NCBI RefSeq assembly: GCF_905404315.1
Contig: NC_066281.1
Span: 12,118,001-12,182,000 of the forward strand
Source: Leptidea sinapis
Taxonomy: Eukaryota > Arthropoda > Insecta > Lepidoptera > Pieridae
DNA length: 64,000 nucleotides
Direction of reading: 5' to 3'
The notes beneath the pieces were generated by a model. That model did no database searches. It saw nothing but the letters and a program-made list of their open reading frames with translations, and was not told where the DNA came from. Every line of letters starts with the position of its first letter. Within the stretch, counting starts at the first letter, position 1. Of this stretch, positions 34,806 through 47,945 are shown one piece after another. Both the position numbers and the translations under genes were made by a program.

Positions 34806-34947
34806 TGAAGCCACAACCTGAGAGTTGAACAAAGCATACAAGATTTATCAACGATACGTCACTCGAACGGTTATCTCAGTTGAAGAGTACTCGGACGGAT
34901 CGCGAGAGGTCGCGGGTTCGAGTCCCGCATCGGTCATAAATTTTATT
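34806..34947 (+). repeat. tRNA-like module with conserved leader, copy 3
   Basis: Leader 'gaagccacaacctgagagtt ... acgatacgtcactcgaacgg', then 'ttatctcagttgaagag', B box GGTTCGAGTCC and tail 'cataaattttattt'. Confidence 0.7.
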
Positions 34948-35538
34948 TGTGTAATTTGGACGTTGTTCTAAAAAAACAGCTTAGATATAACATATATTAA
35001 GATAACTCATGACATTTAGATAATTATGGATTTCCGCAAAATAATAACTTAATCAATAAATTTTAACATGGCATGACAGATGTGAAAATTTCATTAAGGC
35101 GCGGTTAAGCACGACTACATTTATATTTGAATATGACTGTGTATAAATTATTACCGCATTTTTAATCTGACTTATCGTCATCTTACCACAATACCACAAT
35201 ATCGCACTTTATCCAAATGAGCTTCACATAAAAAGTTTGCAAATCAGAATTGCAAACCTCTCCCATAAAAATATCACTTCAACATCTCCTTGTAAGTAAC
35301 ATAAGTTTTTTTATTAATTCACGCACACACCGTCTCCTATCAGTTAAATACTCAAAGAGTTTAACAGTCAAAAGAGTTTATAATCACGCACGAAATCACC
35401 GTCACTCACCGTTATCCGAATTTACTTTTTCTACACCTGTTCTGGACACTGTGACAAACTAAACACATTTACCTTATGCATAAATGCGTTTATTAGGTAG
35501 GTACTAGTCATAGCTTAATGATCTATTTTTAATTTATT

Positions 35539-35690
35539 GTTAATTCCGCCAATATTTGAGTCTCGTGCCAGATTTTGGCGACTCAACGTGTCCTGAGGAT
35601 GCCTCGTGTAGAGGCGAAACACGTGTCGAATTGTTTAAAAGACAAATATTGGCGGAATTAACACTAAAGAAAACTCAAAACATTTGGATA
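35539..35690 (+). mobile_element. Foldback MITE, second copy of the 18.9-kb family
   Basis: The arms 'gttaattccgccaatatttg' (35539) and 'caaatattggcggaattaac' are perfect mirrors, with core 'cctcgtgtagaggcgaaaca'. The right flank 'ggataattatggatttcc' recurs beside the 18.9-kb copy and near 35020 and 44980, so the element may be part of a larger repeat. Confidence 0.75.
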
Positions 35691-36117
35691 ATTATGGATT
35701 TCCTCAAAGTAACGTCTACTTCCGTAAATTTTATTGATCTATTTTTGACTAAGTGATATCGTAGATAGTTATTTAATATTAGAAAAAGAACAATCCCCCG
35801 CGTAAAACTACGCCGAAGTTGGCGTTTTCGAACCAATCTCATTGTAATAGTTCCTAATAAAAATAAGGCCCGAACATACACGCAGACAAACGGACAAAAA
35901 TCTGTAAGCTACCTTTTTTTTGACATCAGTATTGTGTCAAGAACACACAGCAAGTATTCTTTTAAAAAATATTAAGTGTAAATTTTTTATTATATATACA
36001 ATACAGATAGTAATAAATCTGAGTAATGTAATGCAAGAAACATGTCTTCTTCTTCCATAAAAAAAATATTTAGTAGCCGTATTCACGACACCAAACGGAT
36101 TGATATAAGCACAAGCA

Positions 36118-36235
36118 CCGCTCTGGCCGGCAACGCTCCTGTGATTCCTCCGGTGATCACTTAACAACCCGTACGCTCGTTTGTTAGGAGGACATTTTTC
36201 CATAAAAAAAAAAAAAAAAAAAAAAAACAAAAAGC
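36118..36235 (+). mobile_element. CR1/Jockey-group LINE 3' tail with long poly-A
   Basis: 'gccggcaacgctcctgtgat', internally deleted, then 'cgtacgctcgtttgttagga', then 'ccat' and a run of more than 20 A. The pure A-run suggests a fairly young insertion. Confidence 0.75.
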
Positions 36236-38998
36236 GCGGACATTTACCATAATTGTCAATATAAGCCTGTAATTGCGTAACTTTGATGTAAAAAATGAGA
36301 GAAACATCAACACCTCCATCATCCATCGAAACATGGATAAGGTTAACAATACCTTTCTTTTTAATAAACTTTGCAATTAAAATAAGCAAATTCAGCTTGA
36401 ACGAGACTGGACGAGCGTATAATGCAGGATAAAAAACCAAACGACGACAATCGCTCTAACAATGGATTAATTAAGGAGACTGTTACCAAAGTAATCGAGT
36501 CAGATTATTGCCAAGTCCTTTACGTTTTCATACGACAGGGATCAGTGTAATAGAAATGTAAGGAGATATCTGTACCTACATACTTTTAATTAAAATTTGC
36601 TTAATTTTTTAGAACTTTAATCTAAATAAGTACATGACTATTATCATCCTATGTAATTCCATCAACGAAGAAGAATCTAACGAAGATAAAGATAGATAAA
36701 CAGAGTTTACAAGTAGAGCACCGTTCCATTAACCACAACGTATCCCAAAAGGCAACGTCTATGATGCGAACGCTTGCAAAAGCCCCGAGGTACACTAAAT
36801 CTTAATAAAGTAGCGAACAATTTTCCCGTACTCACACACTCTTAATAAATTACACAGGAGAAGCAATAAACCATGCTCCTACAAAGACGGGGTCCTGGTA
36901 TGTTTGCACTGGCAATTTGTAGCGGACCTATATGTACGTTGATGTTTCGTTGTCCTAGATTATGTTGGAATATCATTATCGTCAAATCAATATAGCTACT
37001 CTGTGATTTATGTCACAACTTTTGAACTTCACAATTTTATTATGTCAGAAACTTCGATCCATTTCCCACAATATCACATATTTCTTTCGAGGCTTATATT
37101 ACACCAAAATATATCATATTATATTACAAATTATAATACAATTAACACTTTTATTAATACATCCCTAAGCTAACTTTAATTTGATCAGTAAAGGTCCCGC
37201 GCTTTTATTTAATAGTGACATTATTTAAACGTTTAGTATTTTTATGTTTTAGGGAGTATTTTACTTTAACCATAATTTTATGATACTAACTCTGTAATTG
37301 TTTAGGACAAAAAAATACTTATTGCGTATTTACGACTTTTAACTGTTCTACATTGCCCGATTTTCGGTAAAGATTGTGGTTTTATGTATAAATAATTTTT
37401 GATTTGATAACATTTTTCATTTCAAGGAGAGCCAAAGACAAGGGTACACAAATTTAAGATTAATTTAATTAGAACTATAGTAAAATAAACTATTACTCGC
37501 AACGTCGTCCGCGATAAATGTGTGTCGCGCTCAATAATAAGCTGTTTAAAAAAATGGATTGCACTCCGTGAGTGCCGGCAGAAGTGATAACATGAATACT
37601 AACGTTGTGCATTTTTGAATATTTTGGAATGGTTAGGGAATAATTTCACTCGAATTGCTTTATTTATCAGTATAAAAGTACTGGCATTTATGTGGTTAAA
37701 TACAATTTTCATTTATTGCGCTATCGAACACAAAAATGACAATTTATATCAAATTAAAAATTTAACATTTCAGAACTATTAACATTTATTATTTTACATT
37801 AAAAAATTTATCTCTCAAAAAAATCAACTTTCATCCATAATTTCAACGACTGTCTTAAGAATTTTCGATCAAGTCACGTGTCCTGACGCGAGTTTAACAT
37901 TTTATACCCATCCCAATAAAAAAACTCAACGCCGCTAAAGAAATTTCAATTCAAAAAATATAATTTCACGATCACCGGTTAAGGAGTGAAATTGTAAATG
38001 AATTAAATAATAAATAAAAGAATCTCACGTATGCATTTATTAATAAAGAGCTTATTGCGAAAGTCTTACTCAGTACAATGTCCATAGTAAATAGACTTAA
38101 GAAATATTGGTAGGGACTAATAAATTGTCACACACAAAAACATTGTATTGGTTTGGAGAGAAATATTTATAATATGCGAAACACGATAATTACTGCAGAA
38201 TAGTATGTATACATCGCTATATAATTTTGTTTCTGAAATAAATGATTAAAAAAATTATAGTAGTAAGAATAATGTGAGTAAGGATTATATGTAGAATAAG
38301 AGTTACTACAATTTCACACTAGCTAAGCGTTCAAAATTGTAAGCGTATATAGAATCTACTAGAACGTAAAGCAACACGTACGTGGATAGTCTATAATTAG
38401 AGAGACACGATATTTGGTCGTAACTTTGAGAGCAGACGAAACACTCGCCCTCCGTGACCCTTACACCTCTTAACTGTGTCTACTTGACGTGTTCTTAATG
38501 ATACTTTAACGGTAAACAAATACTACTAAAGTTACTTTGTAAATGCTGTACTATTTCTATGAAAATAAATCACAAACAAAACGGCGCAATATGTTTAGAC
38601 ATGTTAAACATTTCCGAGGTATATTAATAATTGGTTTCCTGTTATTTTCTATAAATAATAAAGGTTCCGTTTTCTATAACTTAAAGAGTTTTAGTTTACA
38701 TTTTTTCTTTTACGACAAATGCTAATGGAGTAAAAGGGTGAATTCGCATGTACTCTGAATGCCAATCAGGGTTGTGAAGAGCTCTCGAGTTGGCAACCCA
38801 CGGGGAACAATATAGTATGAAGTGGTGTACAAGCCAAAACCACTATTACATGACTTCACATACTTTCGCCTCTTGAGCCTTACTAAATTACGCATACGAA
38901 ACTTGAGCACTAAGCAAAGAAGTTGCGAAACTTCGAGGTGCGGTGTTCTAAATATATGATATTATAGTGAGCGATAATATATTCATTTTGTATTCTTA
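36236..38998. other. 2.8-kb stretch without recognised genes
   Basis: AT-rich throughout. Short open frames occur by chance. I saw no conserved protein, tRNA, terminal repeat or known transposon fragment. Confidence 0.45.
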
Positions 38999-39135
38999 CC
39001 CCCTTATTCATAATAGTCTGCTAACTTAAAGCATTGCTACTTCTCACTGTCTTCTTCTATTGACCTAAGTCAGAATGAGAAAAAAACACTCCTTAGCGGC
39101 TGTTTTAAGTTAGCGGACCATTATGAATAAGGGGG
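38999..39135 (-). mobile_element. 137-bp MITE, second copy of the 14168 family
   Basis: The ends are CCCCCTTATTCATAATAGTC and 'ggaccattatgaataaggggg'. The interior 'aaaacactccttagcggctg' is the reverse of that at 14168-14305. Confidence 0.8.
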
Positions 39136-39784
39136 CTAATATTTGCACTCACTACAGAATGGAGTATCGTGTGTTCTTATCATCATTATAAGTTCTTTCT
39201 ACTACACTACTTTACACGCTTTTTTACTCTCTACTATTTTTACACGCTTTTTATAAGCTTCACCTGTATGTAAGTTTGTTTGTAACCGACTCATTTGGTC
39301 ACAATTTTGACCCACTTTAAACGGCCAGATTTCGTTCAAACTTCGTAGATTTATCGAAGACGAATGACAATACATTAATTTGATAGAATTATTCCATATT
39401 ACAATTTGCTAAATAAGATTTTTTATTAATTTATGTAATTTTTTCATCTGTCGATAAGGCAGGAATTAATATTCATTTTAAATTTCAACCGAAGCGTGTT
39501 TTTTAGTTTTCTTTTTTAAACTATTTTTACCATCTATTGTTAAAGTGTCTTTAGATGTGTTCACGCTCGGATATGTAACACTCTTTCGGTTAAGCTCAAC
39601 TCGAGTTGATCAAAGGAATATAGAAAAAAAAATAAAGATTGATTTTTGAAAAATGTTATATGATGTTAATATCTTTATACAGTTTGAACTCTACATAGCA
39701 TACTTACGAGATTGCGCATTTGATTTCGTTATTCAGACTGGTTGTTAAAAGGAATTAATAAATATATTATGTTTAAATAAAAAA

Positions 39785-39915
39785 CATTTTAAATAATTAA
39801 AACGCGTGCAATTGTGTTTTTGACATTAGATTTAGCATAAAAATAACATTGTAATTATTTTTTTATTTAATCCAACGTTTAGTGACCTTTCCAGAGCACG
39901 GTTTCCGGGGGACTG
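39785..39915 (+). repeat. Partial copy of the 14306-14524 foldback MITE
   Basis: Left-arm blocks 'ttaaaacgcgtgcaattgtg' and core 'gtgacctttccagagcacgg'. The right arm is missing. Confidence 0.6.
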
Positions 39916-39974
39916 GAATATCAATAATCAGAGAAAATACTATGTACATACATAAATAATACATAAATATCAGT

Positions 39975-40289
39975 AGGAGGCTTCTTTGCACAGGAAGCCG
40001 GCTAGATTATGGGTACCACAACAGCGCCTATTTCTGCCGTGAAGCAGTAATGTGTAAACATTACTGTGTTTCATTCTGAAGGGGTGCCGCAGCTAGTGAA
40101 ATTACTGGGCAAATGAGACTTAACATCTTATGTTTCAAGGTGACGAGCGCAATAATTGTAGTGCCGCTCACAATTTTTGGGTTTTTCAAGAATCCTGAGC
40201 GGCCCTGCATTGTAATAGGTAGGGCGTATCAATTACCACCAGCTGAACGTCCTGATCATCTCGTCCCTTATTTTCATAAAAAAAATATT
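39975..40289 (+). repeat. HP repeat, near full length
   Basis: From 'agtaggaggcttctttgcac' to 'atctcgtcccttattttcat' and an A-run. The small hairpin is CAGTAATG-tgtaaa-CATTACTG, perfect. The large hairpin has a few mismatches. Confidence 0.85.
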
Positions 40290-40367
40290 GTTTGGTACCC
40301 ATAAAATAAATTTCCTACTCAGCGCTACTAAACAAAATATGCTAACTTCAAAAACGAAATAACTTAC

Positions 40368-40589
40368 ATCAATGCGTACCATACGAACATAGGCACATTG
40401 CACAAAAGAAAAAGCAATTAGTAGTACTATAAATGAAACCACAATTATCACAACGATAATTAACAGCACGAAACTCAATTTCGGATGAAAAGCAGCGCTA
40501 TGAGTAGCCAGCCGTAGATGCAATAAAACAGATGGAATCGTGATCAAATAACGGCCGCCATCTTGTGGCGTGTAAAGATTGTTCTCCAA
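40368..40589 (-). other. Hydrophobic open frame ending at a consensus splice donor
   Basis: The minus strand has an open frame with no ATG at its start. It contains a strongly hydrophobic run of about 30 residues (SFVLLIIVVIIVVSFIVLLI, then AFSFVQCAYV), compatible with one membrane helix. GTAAGT follows at 40367-40362. Beyond the donor the frame runs into an HP repeat. No homologue is recognised and no convincing acceptor was found. It may be chance. Confidence 0.2.
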
Positions 40590-40775
40590 CCGTCATTTAG
40601 GAAGATGTACAAATTACCTCAATCATAGCACAATCAGAGGAAAGCACAGTTTCGAGTTTCCAGTCATGCGTTTGCTATTTACTATTTTTCGCTGAAACTT
40701 TATTCATCTTCTGTTAGCTTTGAAAAAGGTCGATTTGTTTTAAGTGTTGGCCGAAATCATTAATAATAACTGTAA

Positions 40776-41042
40776 TCAGATAGCAGATGTGTGGAGGTCC
40801 TCCACAGTGCGGTTTTCAAGGAGCTTTCTTCCACATACTACAAAGCTGTGGTATGAGCTTCCTTGTGCGGTGTTTCCGGGACAATACGACATGACCTTCA
40901 ACAGAAACGCGTACACCATCACTAAAGGCCGGCAACCCTTTTGTGTTACCTCTGTCGTTGCAAGAGAATGTGGGCGGCAGGGATCACTTAACACCAAGTG
41001 ACCCCGTACGCTCGTTTGTCCTCCTTTTCCATAAAAAAAAAA
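40776..41042 (+). mobile_element. CR1/Jockey-group LINE 3' end
   Basis: The plus strand encodes VWRSSTVRFSRSFLPHTTKL and then WYELPCAVFPGQYDM. A 3' UTR ends 'ctcgtttgtcctccttttcc' with 'ataaaaaaaaa'. It is 5'-truncated. Confidence 0.8.
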
Positions 41043-41204
41043 GATATTTGCCTATCTGTGGATCGACCAATCCGCGTCCGAATAACGAAAAGGCTCAAAT
41101 CATCGTTGGGATATCCATAGATATCCTTTCCCTATTTGGCCGTTAAGTTGTTTGTTTTTAAAAAATAATCGAGTACATGAAATAAAATTTGTAAATAGAA
41201 TTTA

Positions 41205-41347
41205 TGATGCGATGATGATGCGGGACGCGAACCCACGACCTCTCGGGTTCCGTCAGAGCACGCATCCAACTGAGCCAACCGTTCGAATGACGTATGGTTT
41301 GTAAATCTTGGCATGTCTTGTTCAACTCTCAGGTTGTGGCTCCATCA
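41205..41347 (-). repeat. tRNA-like module with conserved leader, copy 4
   Basis: Reverse orientation: tail 'aaatagaatttatgatgcga', tRNA-like part with 'tggctcagttgga' on the minus strand, and leader 'agagttgaacaagacatgcc'. The B-box region is changed to GGTTCGCGTCC. Confidence 0.65.
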
Positions 41348-41656
41348 ACTATTTTGGTTTTAAATTTAATTTGATTAATCCCGTCAGTGAGGGATATCAC
41401 TTTAATATTAACAAATTTCTCGAGTTTTTTATTTGTAACTAATATTTGTGTAATTTAATATTAGTGTAATTATTTATATAATTACTTTTTACATCGATGT
41501 ATTTATTGGGCTAACGAATATTTATATTGATTATATTTTTGATGCATTCCAGCAGCTAATTAACAAAAGGTAACAATCAGGCGTGAGAGATAAAATACAC
41601 TTTATCACAGATTACCTTTTCTTTAATAAGGAATATAAGAGAGAGAATATAACTCG

Positions 41657-41750
41657 GGCTTTTCATGAAGCCTGAGCGGCACTGCATTGTAATGGGCAGG
41701 GCGTATCAATTACCATTGCCTTGCTCGTCTCGCCCCGTATTTAAATAAAG
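41657..41750 (+). repeat. HP repeat 3' fragment
   Basis: 'cctgagcggcactgcattgt' followed by 'aatgggcagggcgtatcaat'. Only the right arm and tail remain. Confidence 0.7.
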
Positions 41751-42202
41751 AAAAAGATCATTCCGCATTAAAATTTCAACCCGTGATATTAACAGATAAT
41801 GTAAAAACTCTATCGCAGCAAGGTAAATGATGTGATATTTAAAAAAAATAAATTTCCTTGATATATTCGTGTGTAGTGGTAATACGATACGGCCAAAAAA
41901 ACTGGGCAAAGGAAACTTAAGTCAAAGCTTCACGCTACATAAATATAAGTTATAATATACAACGTTATAAAATGCTAAATACGATCGAAATCAGAATGGG
42001 ATACGATCTTTTGGAACTGACGGACGCGAGATCCGGCATCCGAGTTTTGTTGTTTTGGTCAGTTAATGTGCGTTGGAGAGGTGTCGTTTTTAAATTAATT
42101 ACTTTATTGAGTGCGATATACTTAAAAAATATTTCTCGTAATATTTTCAATAATATTGACCATATTAAATAGAATAAAGACATAATGAGAATTTACTATA
42201 AC

Positions 42203-42357
42203 AAAATCAAATCAAATCAAAATCACATTATTCATGTGACTCACGGAAATGACACTTATGAATGTCAAAAAAAAATACTTTTGTTAATAAATCTACCGCT
42301 ATTTCGTAAAGGGTTGAGCTAACGAGATGAAGTAGCAAGAAACTCATTGCCACTCTT
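42203..42357 (-). mobile_element. LINE 3' end with TGATT-type tail, second copy
   Basis: It matches 20587-20765: 'aaatcaaatcaaatcaaaat', 'gacacttatgaatgtcaaaa' and 'cgtaaagggttgagctaacg'. Confidence 0.65.
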
Positions 42358-44370
42358 TGTGGTTTTGACTAAAACTTCATTCATAACTTTCTCTTTATAA
42401 GTATTCAATATATATGTATGCATATAAAAATATAGTTTAATATACATACTTTCTGAAATAATTACTATATGTGTGGTAAAAACAGGGGCATACAAGCAAA
42501 TATACATTAACCTTGAGTTCACATACGCACCAACATTAATAATTACAAAGCCAGAAATTTAGGAGAATTCCCCTAAATTTCAAATCCCAGGAGGCTGTGC
42601 CCTAATTAAGATGAATTGGAAGGGCAAGTAAGTGATATTACAAAAGTGATCAATACAACTCTACTTACACCAACAAGACGCCAATTATTTTTATTAAGGA
42701 AAGCGTTTTTGGATTTTTTAATTCAGACATAAATTACTACTTATAAATTATTATTGATCTTACTTATACACATGGATTAAGTTTAAGATAGATAAAACGA
42801 ATATAAAGAGTACTTATACTATGTGATAGTAATGACAATAAAGAGTAAATAAAATGACAGTAAAGTGTACATAAATTATGTGAAAGTAAATGGTTTTTAT
42901 TTAGTCCATCACTGGACTCCATTGGATATCAAGTCATCATTATTTGGGACATAAAGTCCATTTTTATCTTCTTTTTTGTTTTTATGGCGATATAAATTCA
43001 AAGAAAAAGAGTATTCCTTGTGCTTTTTACGTGTGTAGAAAAAACAATATTTTAATAAAGAAGGTATTAAATACAGCTAATGAAAATATTCTTAATGCAT
43101 AATTTAGTTATATATCGTGTAATTCAATATCATAAAATTATTTTTATGCAACTGGAGAGAACTTTTTTTAAGCTTTGGTTGTGAATCAGTACACATGAGT
43201 ACCAAGAGGCTTGGTAGCTGAAGTATGATACAAATGGTCTAGTAGACCAGAAGCTAACGTCAGTGTGTCGAATTTGCGTGACGGGGTGCGCGCGCATCGC
43301 AAAAATTCACTTTTATAATTACTCCCTAACGCGCCATAATAATTATAAACTTAAAAGTTTCTCATGAACTAATAAACCTCATGCAGACATCAAATTGTGA
43401 ACGAGTCCACGCATAAAACAAAAAAGTTGAAACAGATGTGAGTCTCCGAGTTAGGATCGGAAGTAAGCACATGTAATTGTGGCTAGCGGCCACCGGTCAC
43501 AATGAGGGGAACTGTCCAGTGATTGTTGTGCGACCAACGACCGCTCTCATTGGCCAATGATTGAATGAATGAGTAAATTTAACAAAACAGTATTGCACAG
43601 ACCATGCGTAACCATTTTGCGCGTTCATGTTGAATTACAATTCATTGTAAGTTATTGGTTTGGTAGTCATATCATCCTAACCATGTTTTATTTAGCCTTT
43701 TTTATGTTAACTCAAATTCAAGTCTCATTTGTTGGTTGGTAATCAGCACTGCCTTTTATCAACAGTTTATTGATTTATTTATAGCTTTTAAATTGAGGAG
43801 ACAAATATTTTGTATGTCGCGTTTAATGATAGCAATTTCAAAATTCACGGAAACATTCACGCCACCCAAAAAATGCAGAAAAACCCGTACTTGCGAGACC
43901 TGGTCCACTCCGACTAATATCTATTAGCGATTTGGACAATTTTTAGACACTAAAAAATTTTCCTTGTTGCCGTGAGATGGTAGAAATGTATAGGTACTAT
44001 ACGTGGGTAAATACCTTGATTGAACAAATATATCTTTTTAAAACTTTTAATTAAAAGAAGGTAATTTCATAATTTAACCCCAAATAATAGCAATAGAAAA
44101 CAATAAAGTTTTTTAAGTACTGAATCAATTTATATCGTTATCAAGCGAATATTAAAAAATCTTTTAAAATGCATTGCACTTATCAATCAAAAATTTATAT
44201 TTGTAGTTAATTTTACGTACAAGTATTTATTAGCAGTATCAATTTTAACGTGTACCATAAACAATATTATTCGCTCCAAATATTGATGATGCCTCGCCAA
44301 ATTAATTTATAAGGCTATCACATCAATTGCGGTCTATTTACCGGGGTCACAGACAAGCAATTCATTTCTA
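42358..44370. other. 2-kb stretch without recognised genes
   Basis: It has a small hairpin at about 42556-42581 and a degenerate tandem region near 42795-42895 ('gtaatgacaataaagagtaa'-like units). Short open frames here show no domains. Confidence 0.45.
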
Positions 44371-44797
44371 TCCCTACTTATAATATTATAAAATGAGAAT
44401 GTAAGTTTGTTTGTTACGCTTTCACGCCTTAACCACTGAACCGATTTTGATGAAATTTGGTACAGAGATAGACTAGAGCTTGTAAAAGGACATAGGCTAC
44501 TATTTCTTGTAAAAAGAGATAAAAGCATGAAAGGTTGTATTTGGGCACTTGATAAGAAGTAATTTATAATTCGCTCGAGCAATTTTGAAACTTTGACCTA
44601 CATGGGGATGAAATAGGAGAAAAAAATTTGAAGGGAAATACTATTAAAGAGACTGTCCACAATGGCAAGGGATATCCGCTGTATCATAGAAGAGTGCCAC
44701 CAGCAGTGGAAAGAGCAGTTTGTATTATTTGCAAAGAATTCTAAACAATAAAAAATGCTGCCTAAAATTACTATTCCACGCGAACGAAGTCGCGGGT
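44371..44797 (+). mobile_element. Helitron, 3' terminus lost
   Basis: It starts TCCCTACTTATAATATTATA and carries 'ccactgaaccgattttgatg' and 'agactagagcttg'. It ends at 'cgaacgaagtcgcggg' without a CTRR. Confidence 0.75.
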
Positions 44798-44989
44798 AAA
44801 AAAGGCGCGCTTTAAACTTGACATATAGAATGAGAAGTAATGAAATAAGAATGATATGAATTTAAAGAAGAAATGACGAGGATTGATGACGTAGATTCTC
44901 TTCAGATATTTGTAGAGCGATTGTGAGCTAGGCAAATCTAAAAAAAATTATTGAAGTAGGCGTTACTTTGCGGAAATCCATTATTATCT

Positions 44990-45205
44990 CCCGTCCCCCA
45001 AAGATTTCCACGACGATCAGTCCTGCGCTGCCCTCATCCAACGTATTCCGGCGATCTTGACTTGTCGGTCCATCTTATAGGGGGCCTACCAACACTGCGT
45101 CTTCCGGTACGTGGTCGCCATTCGAGGACTTTACTAGCCCAACGGCCATCTATCCGTAGAACTATGTGCCCTGCCTACTGCCACTTCAGTTTCGCAATCA
45201 TTTGG
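44990..45205 (-). mobile_element. RTE-group LINE C-terminal fragment
   Basis: The minus strand reads AKLKWQWAGHIVLRIDGRWA, then SKVLEWRPRTGRRSVGRPPI, then RWTDKS. This is the conserved C-terminal end of an RTE-type reverse transcriptase. The fragment is short and inactive. Confidence 0.75.
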
Positions 45206-45319
45206 GTTAGTAGTAAGGTTAGTTAGTTTTTTAGTATCTATCGTAAGGAAAAAATTAAATTAGTGGGTGTTTAATAAAAGTCTAGTTTTAGAATAACGGA
45301 ACCAAATTAAACTATTTAA

Positions 45320-45401
45320 ACTTTAACACTAGTGCTATATTTAGCTAAGTTCTTAAAGATAGGCACTGCCTACTTGCCTATATGGTATTCACGCCCCTGG
45401 T
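45320..45401 (+). mobile_element. 3' part of a hAT MITE
   Basis: 'tttaacactagtgctatatt' and the end 'acgcccctg' match the right third of 24409-24656. Confidence 0.7.
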
Positions 45402-45729
45402 AACAATATACGATTACTTGCAAAGTGAACAGTACATTACTTGTCACCAGTGTCTTGGCAAGGATATCCCGCATAAAGCAATCTCAACAGCACGTCCGCC
45501 GCTTGCCAGCAGTGAACGTCTCTCTAGCTATCATACTCAATTATCGATTTAACGCTCAGATATTCTTGACAGGCAATGAGACACGTTCTACTTTACGGTT
45601 TGATCTATGAATCAGATTTAGGATCAGAAAAATTTATGACATATGGTTATCCTAATCATTGATCAGTGCTTAGTGACCTTGTCTACTCTGAGGGGTCCCT
45701 GTCCGAATCCTGATAAATGCAAACGTTTA

Positions 45730-45997
45730 CCAGTGGGAGGCTCCGTTTCACAGGAAGCCGGCTATATTAGGGTACCACAACGCCTATTTCTGCCGTGAAG
45801 CAGTAATGTGTAAACATTACTGTGTTTCGGTATGAAGGGCGTCGCTATTGAAATTACTGGGCAATTGAGACTTAATATCTTAAGTCTCGAGGTGACGAGC
45901 GCAATTGTAGTGCCACTTGCATTGTAATAGGTAGGGAATATCAATTACCATCAGCTAAACGTCCTGCTCGTCTCGTCCCTTATTTTCATTAAAAAAA
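45730..45997 (+). repeat. HP repeat with large hairpin deleted
   Basis: Head 'ccagtgggaggctccgtttc', perfect small hairpin, then 'agtgcca' joined directly to 'cttgcattgtaataggtagg'. The tail ends in an A-run. Confidence 0.85.
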
Positions 45998-47157
45998 AAA
46001 CGTTCGTAGGATATATACGTATCTTTGTTTCAGAATGCGGTCTATCGTTGAAGGGTTCCCATAAGCTATGCATATATTAGATGGGCTATTAATTAAGATT
46101 ATTTGTGCCAAAGTGCATAAATTATTACTGTACAAGTCTTTTTTGATTGGTTATTGTTATTGACACACTAGTTATTAGTTCTAGCAGCTTATTTTATCGA
46201 GTCAAAACCATAAACTAACCTGGTTCTTATACCTACTCTATGTATGGTACTTATCACAGACTAAATTAAAGTTAAACGACAAAATATGAGTTGCAGTTAT
46301 ATGGAATTAATTCTTTTAGCTAATTTAATAGGCAAAACCTTTCGTACTTATCTATAGACGTACACCTATAAGTTAATTGAAGGACTAAAACTAGAGCGTC
46401 TGTTTGTAATGTACTAACAACTTTTTACCGACTGCATTACGATTACAACAATTTTTACAGGACTCTAACAGCTCATTTTATAAGGAGTAACTTAGAAATT
46501 AAAATTAGAAATTAAAAAGGCATATAAGATTAGATTAAAAGATCATTAATATCAGGGAAAAAACTTGAATAATACAATGATATGAAGACTCCAAAGATCT
46601 ATTAGACACTATAACAAAAGGAACTCTATCGAATCGCAAATGTAATTTTCCATTTACGACGCGCATGCCTCAATGATAACGAATCTGTTAAGTAAAGATG
46701 GCATTCCATATAAAGATCGTTGTCGTGATGGGATCGGAAGGCGTATAGAATCGCCGCAACAGAGACCGTGCGACAGGTCTCCGATTTTCAACGCATTGAG
46801 CATCGCGTCGGCAACCTGTCAAACCTGTGCCTCAATTCGATCAGAGGTTTATTATTGTAATGGGAATTCTGAGAGTAATGCTGTCCCGTGCTATTTATAA
46901 ATAATTAGGACTTGGCGCTATTAGTGTCGCTTTGTGTATTAAACGAAGCCGTACAACTCTTGATCCACAGATAGATGATATGTGCGTAGGTATTTAGCGT
47001 GCGTTTATTAAAATTTTGACTTATATTGCCGGATAAAATTTTTTGTTATGGGATAGGTTCAAAGCCACCCATGCTTTTTATATACAAGAAAAATAACAGG
47101 GGCGTTGCTTGTCTATGGCGTGTACGCGCTTTTTCAAGGCGGAAAGTACATTTCACA
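45998..47157. other. Stretch without recognised genes
   Basis: It includes a GC-richer patch (46660-46890) with a 75-codon ATG-initiated open frame at 46673-46900. That frame has no recognisable domain or strong splice sites, so I do not call it a gene. Confidence 0.4.
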
Positions 47158-47445
47158 GATTCCATATTCAAATTCAAATATTTTTAAAGAAAATAGGATT
47201 CAAAACCTACCACCCATTCAAAATAGACTGCCTCAGAACTGAGAAGAAACTCAGCGAGTTTTTTTTATAAAAATATGGATTACAATGTAATGTCGTACAA
47301 TAAACATTTACAATTAAAGAGCCTGAGGCTGTCCGCTTAATTTCCCACATAAGCATTTTTTAACAATTCTTTTATTTTACCTAATGATCTTTCATTCTAA
47401 CTAACTCGACTTAACCGAGTAGTAGGCATAACAAGTATAAACATA
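47158..47445 (-). mobile_element. CR1/Zenon-type LINE 3' end
   Basis: Reverse-complement copy of the 3780/27937 family. It starts 'attcaaattcaaatattttt' and includes 'taaagagcctgaggctgtcc'. Confidence 0.7.
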
Positions 47446-47945
47446 CATTTCACTGTGCACGAATGCTACACAACCAGTTGGTCAGGATAATATTTCGTTT
47501 TGTGGCGCTCCTTGTGGTTTAAATGTAGTCGAATATATTGCCATTTCGCCGCAAGATTAAAATTGACTTGAGATTTTTATAATACACAATGTAAAAATAC
47601 AATCAGTACCAACGAAATTAATGATTTGACCTGAAAAGTATGTTACCTCAAGACTCGTTAGTAATAAAATAAAATATAGAAGCGACTCTCCCAGACATCA
47701 TGCCAATCTCATAAAGCCGTATTACCATGTCGTAAAATAAAGTTTAGTAGACCTCGTAACGTTTTTCATATAAATTTTACGTGTAACACTTGCATAGTGT
47801 TTTATATCGTCATACTGTCATAAAAATTAAAAAGTTGTCGTCTTTTATAATTGTGCGTTTCAGTAAAAGAAATGTAGTATTTGTTTTCTCATAAAGATTC
47901 ATAAGACAGGACGCTATTTTATAAATGTCGTTTCGCTCATATCTT

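Noticed and set aside
35937..36440. 167-codon open frame on the minus strand
   Set aside because: It runs through a LINE 3' tail and its poly-A tract (a run of Phe codons). The length is an accident of repeat composition.
46673..46900. 75-codon ATG-initiated open frame in a GC-richer patch
   Set aside because: No domain, no splice signals and no recognised homologue. The evidence is too weak for a gene call.
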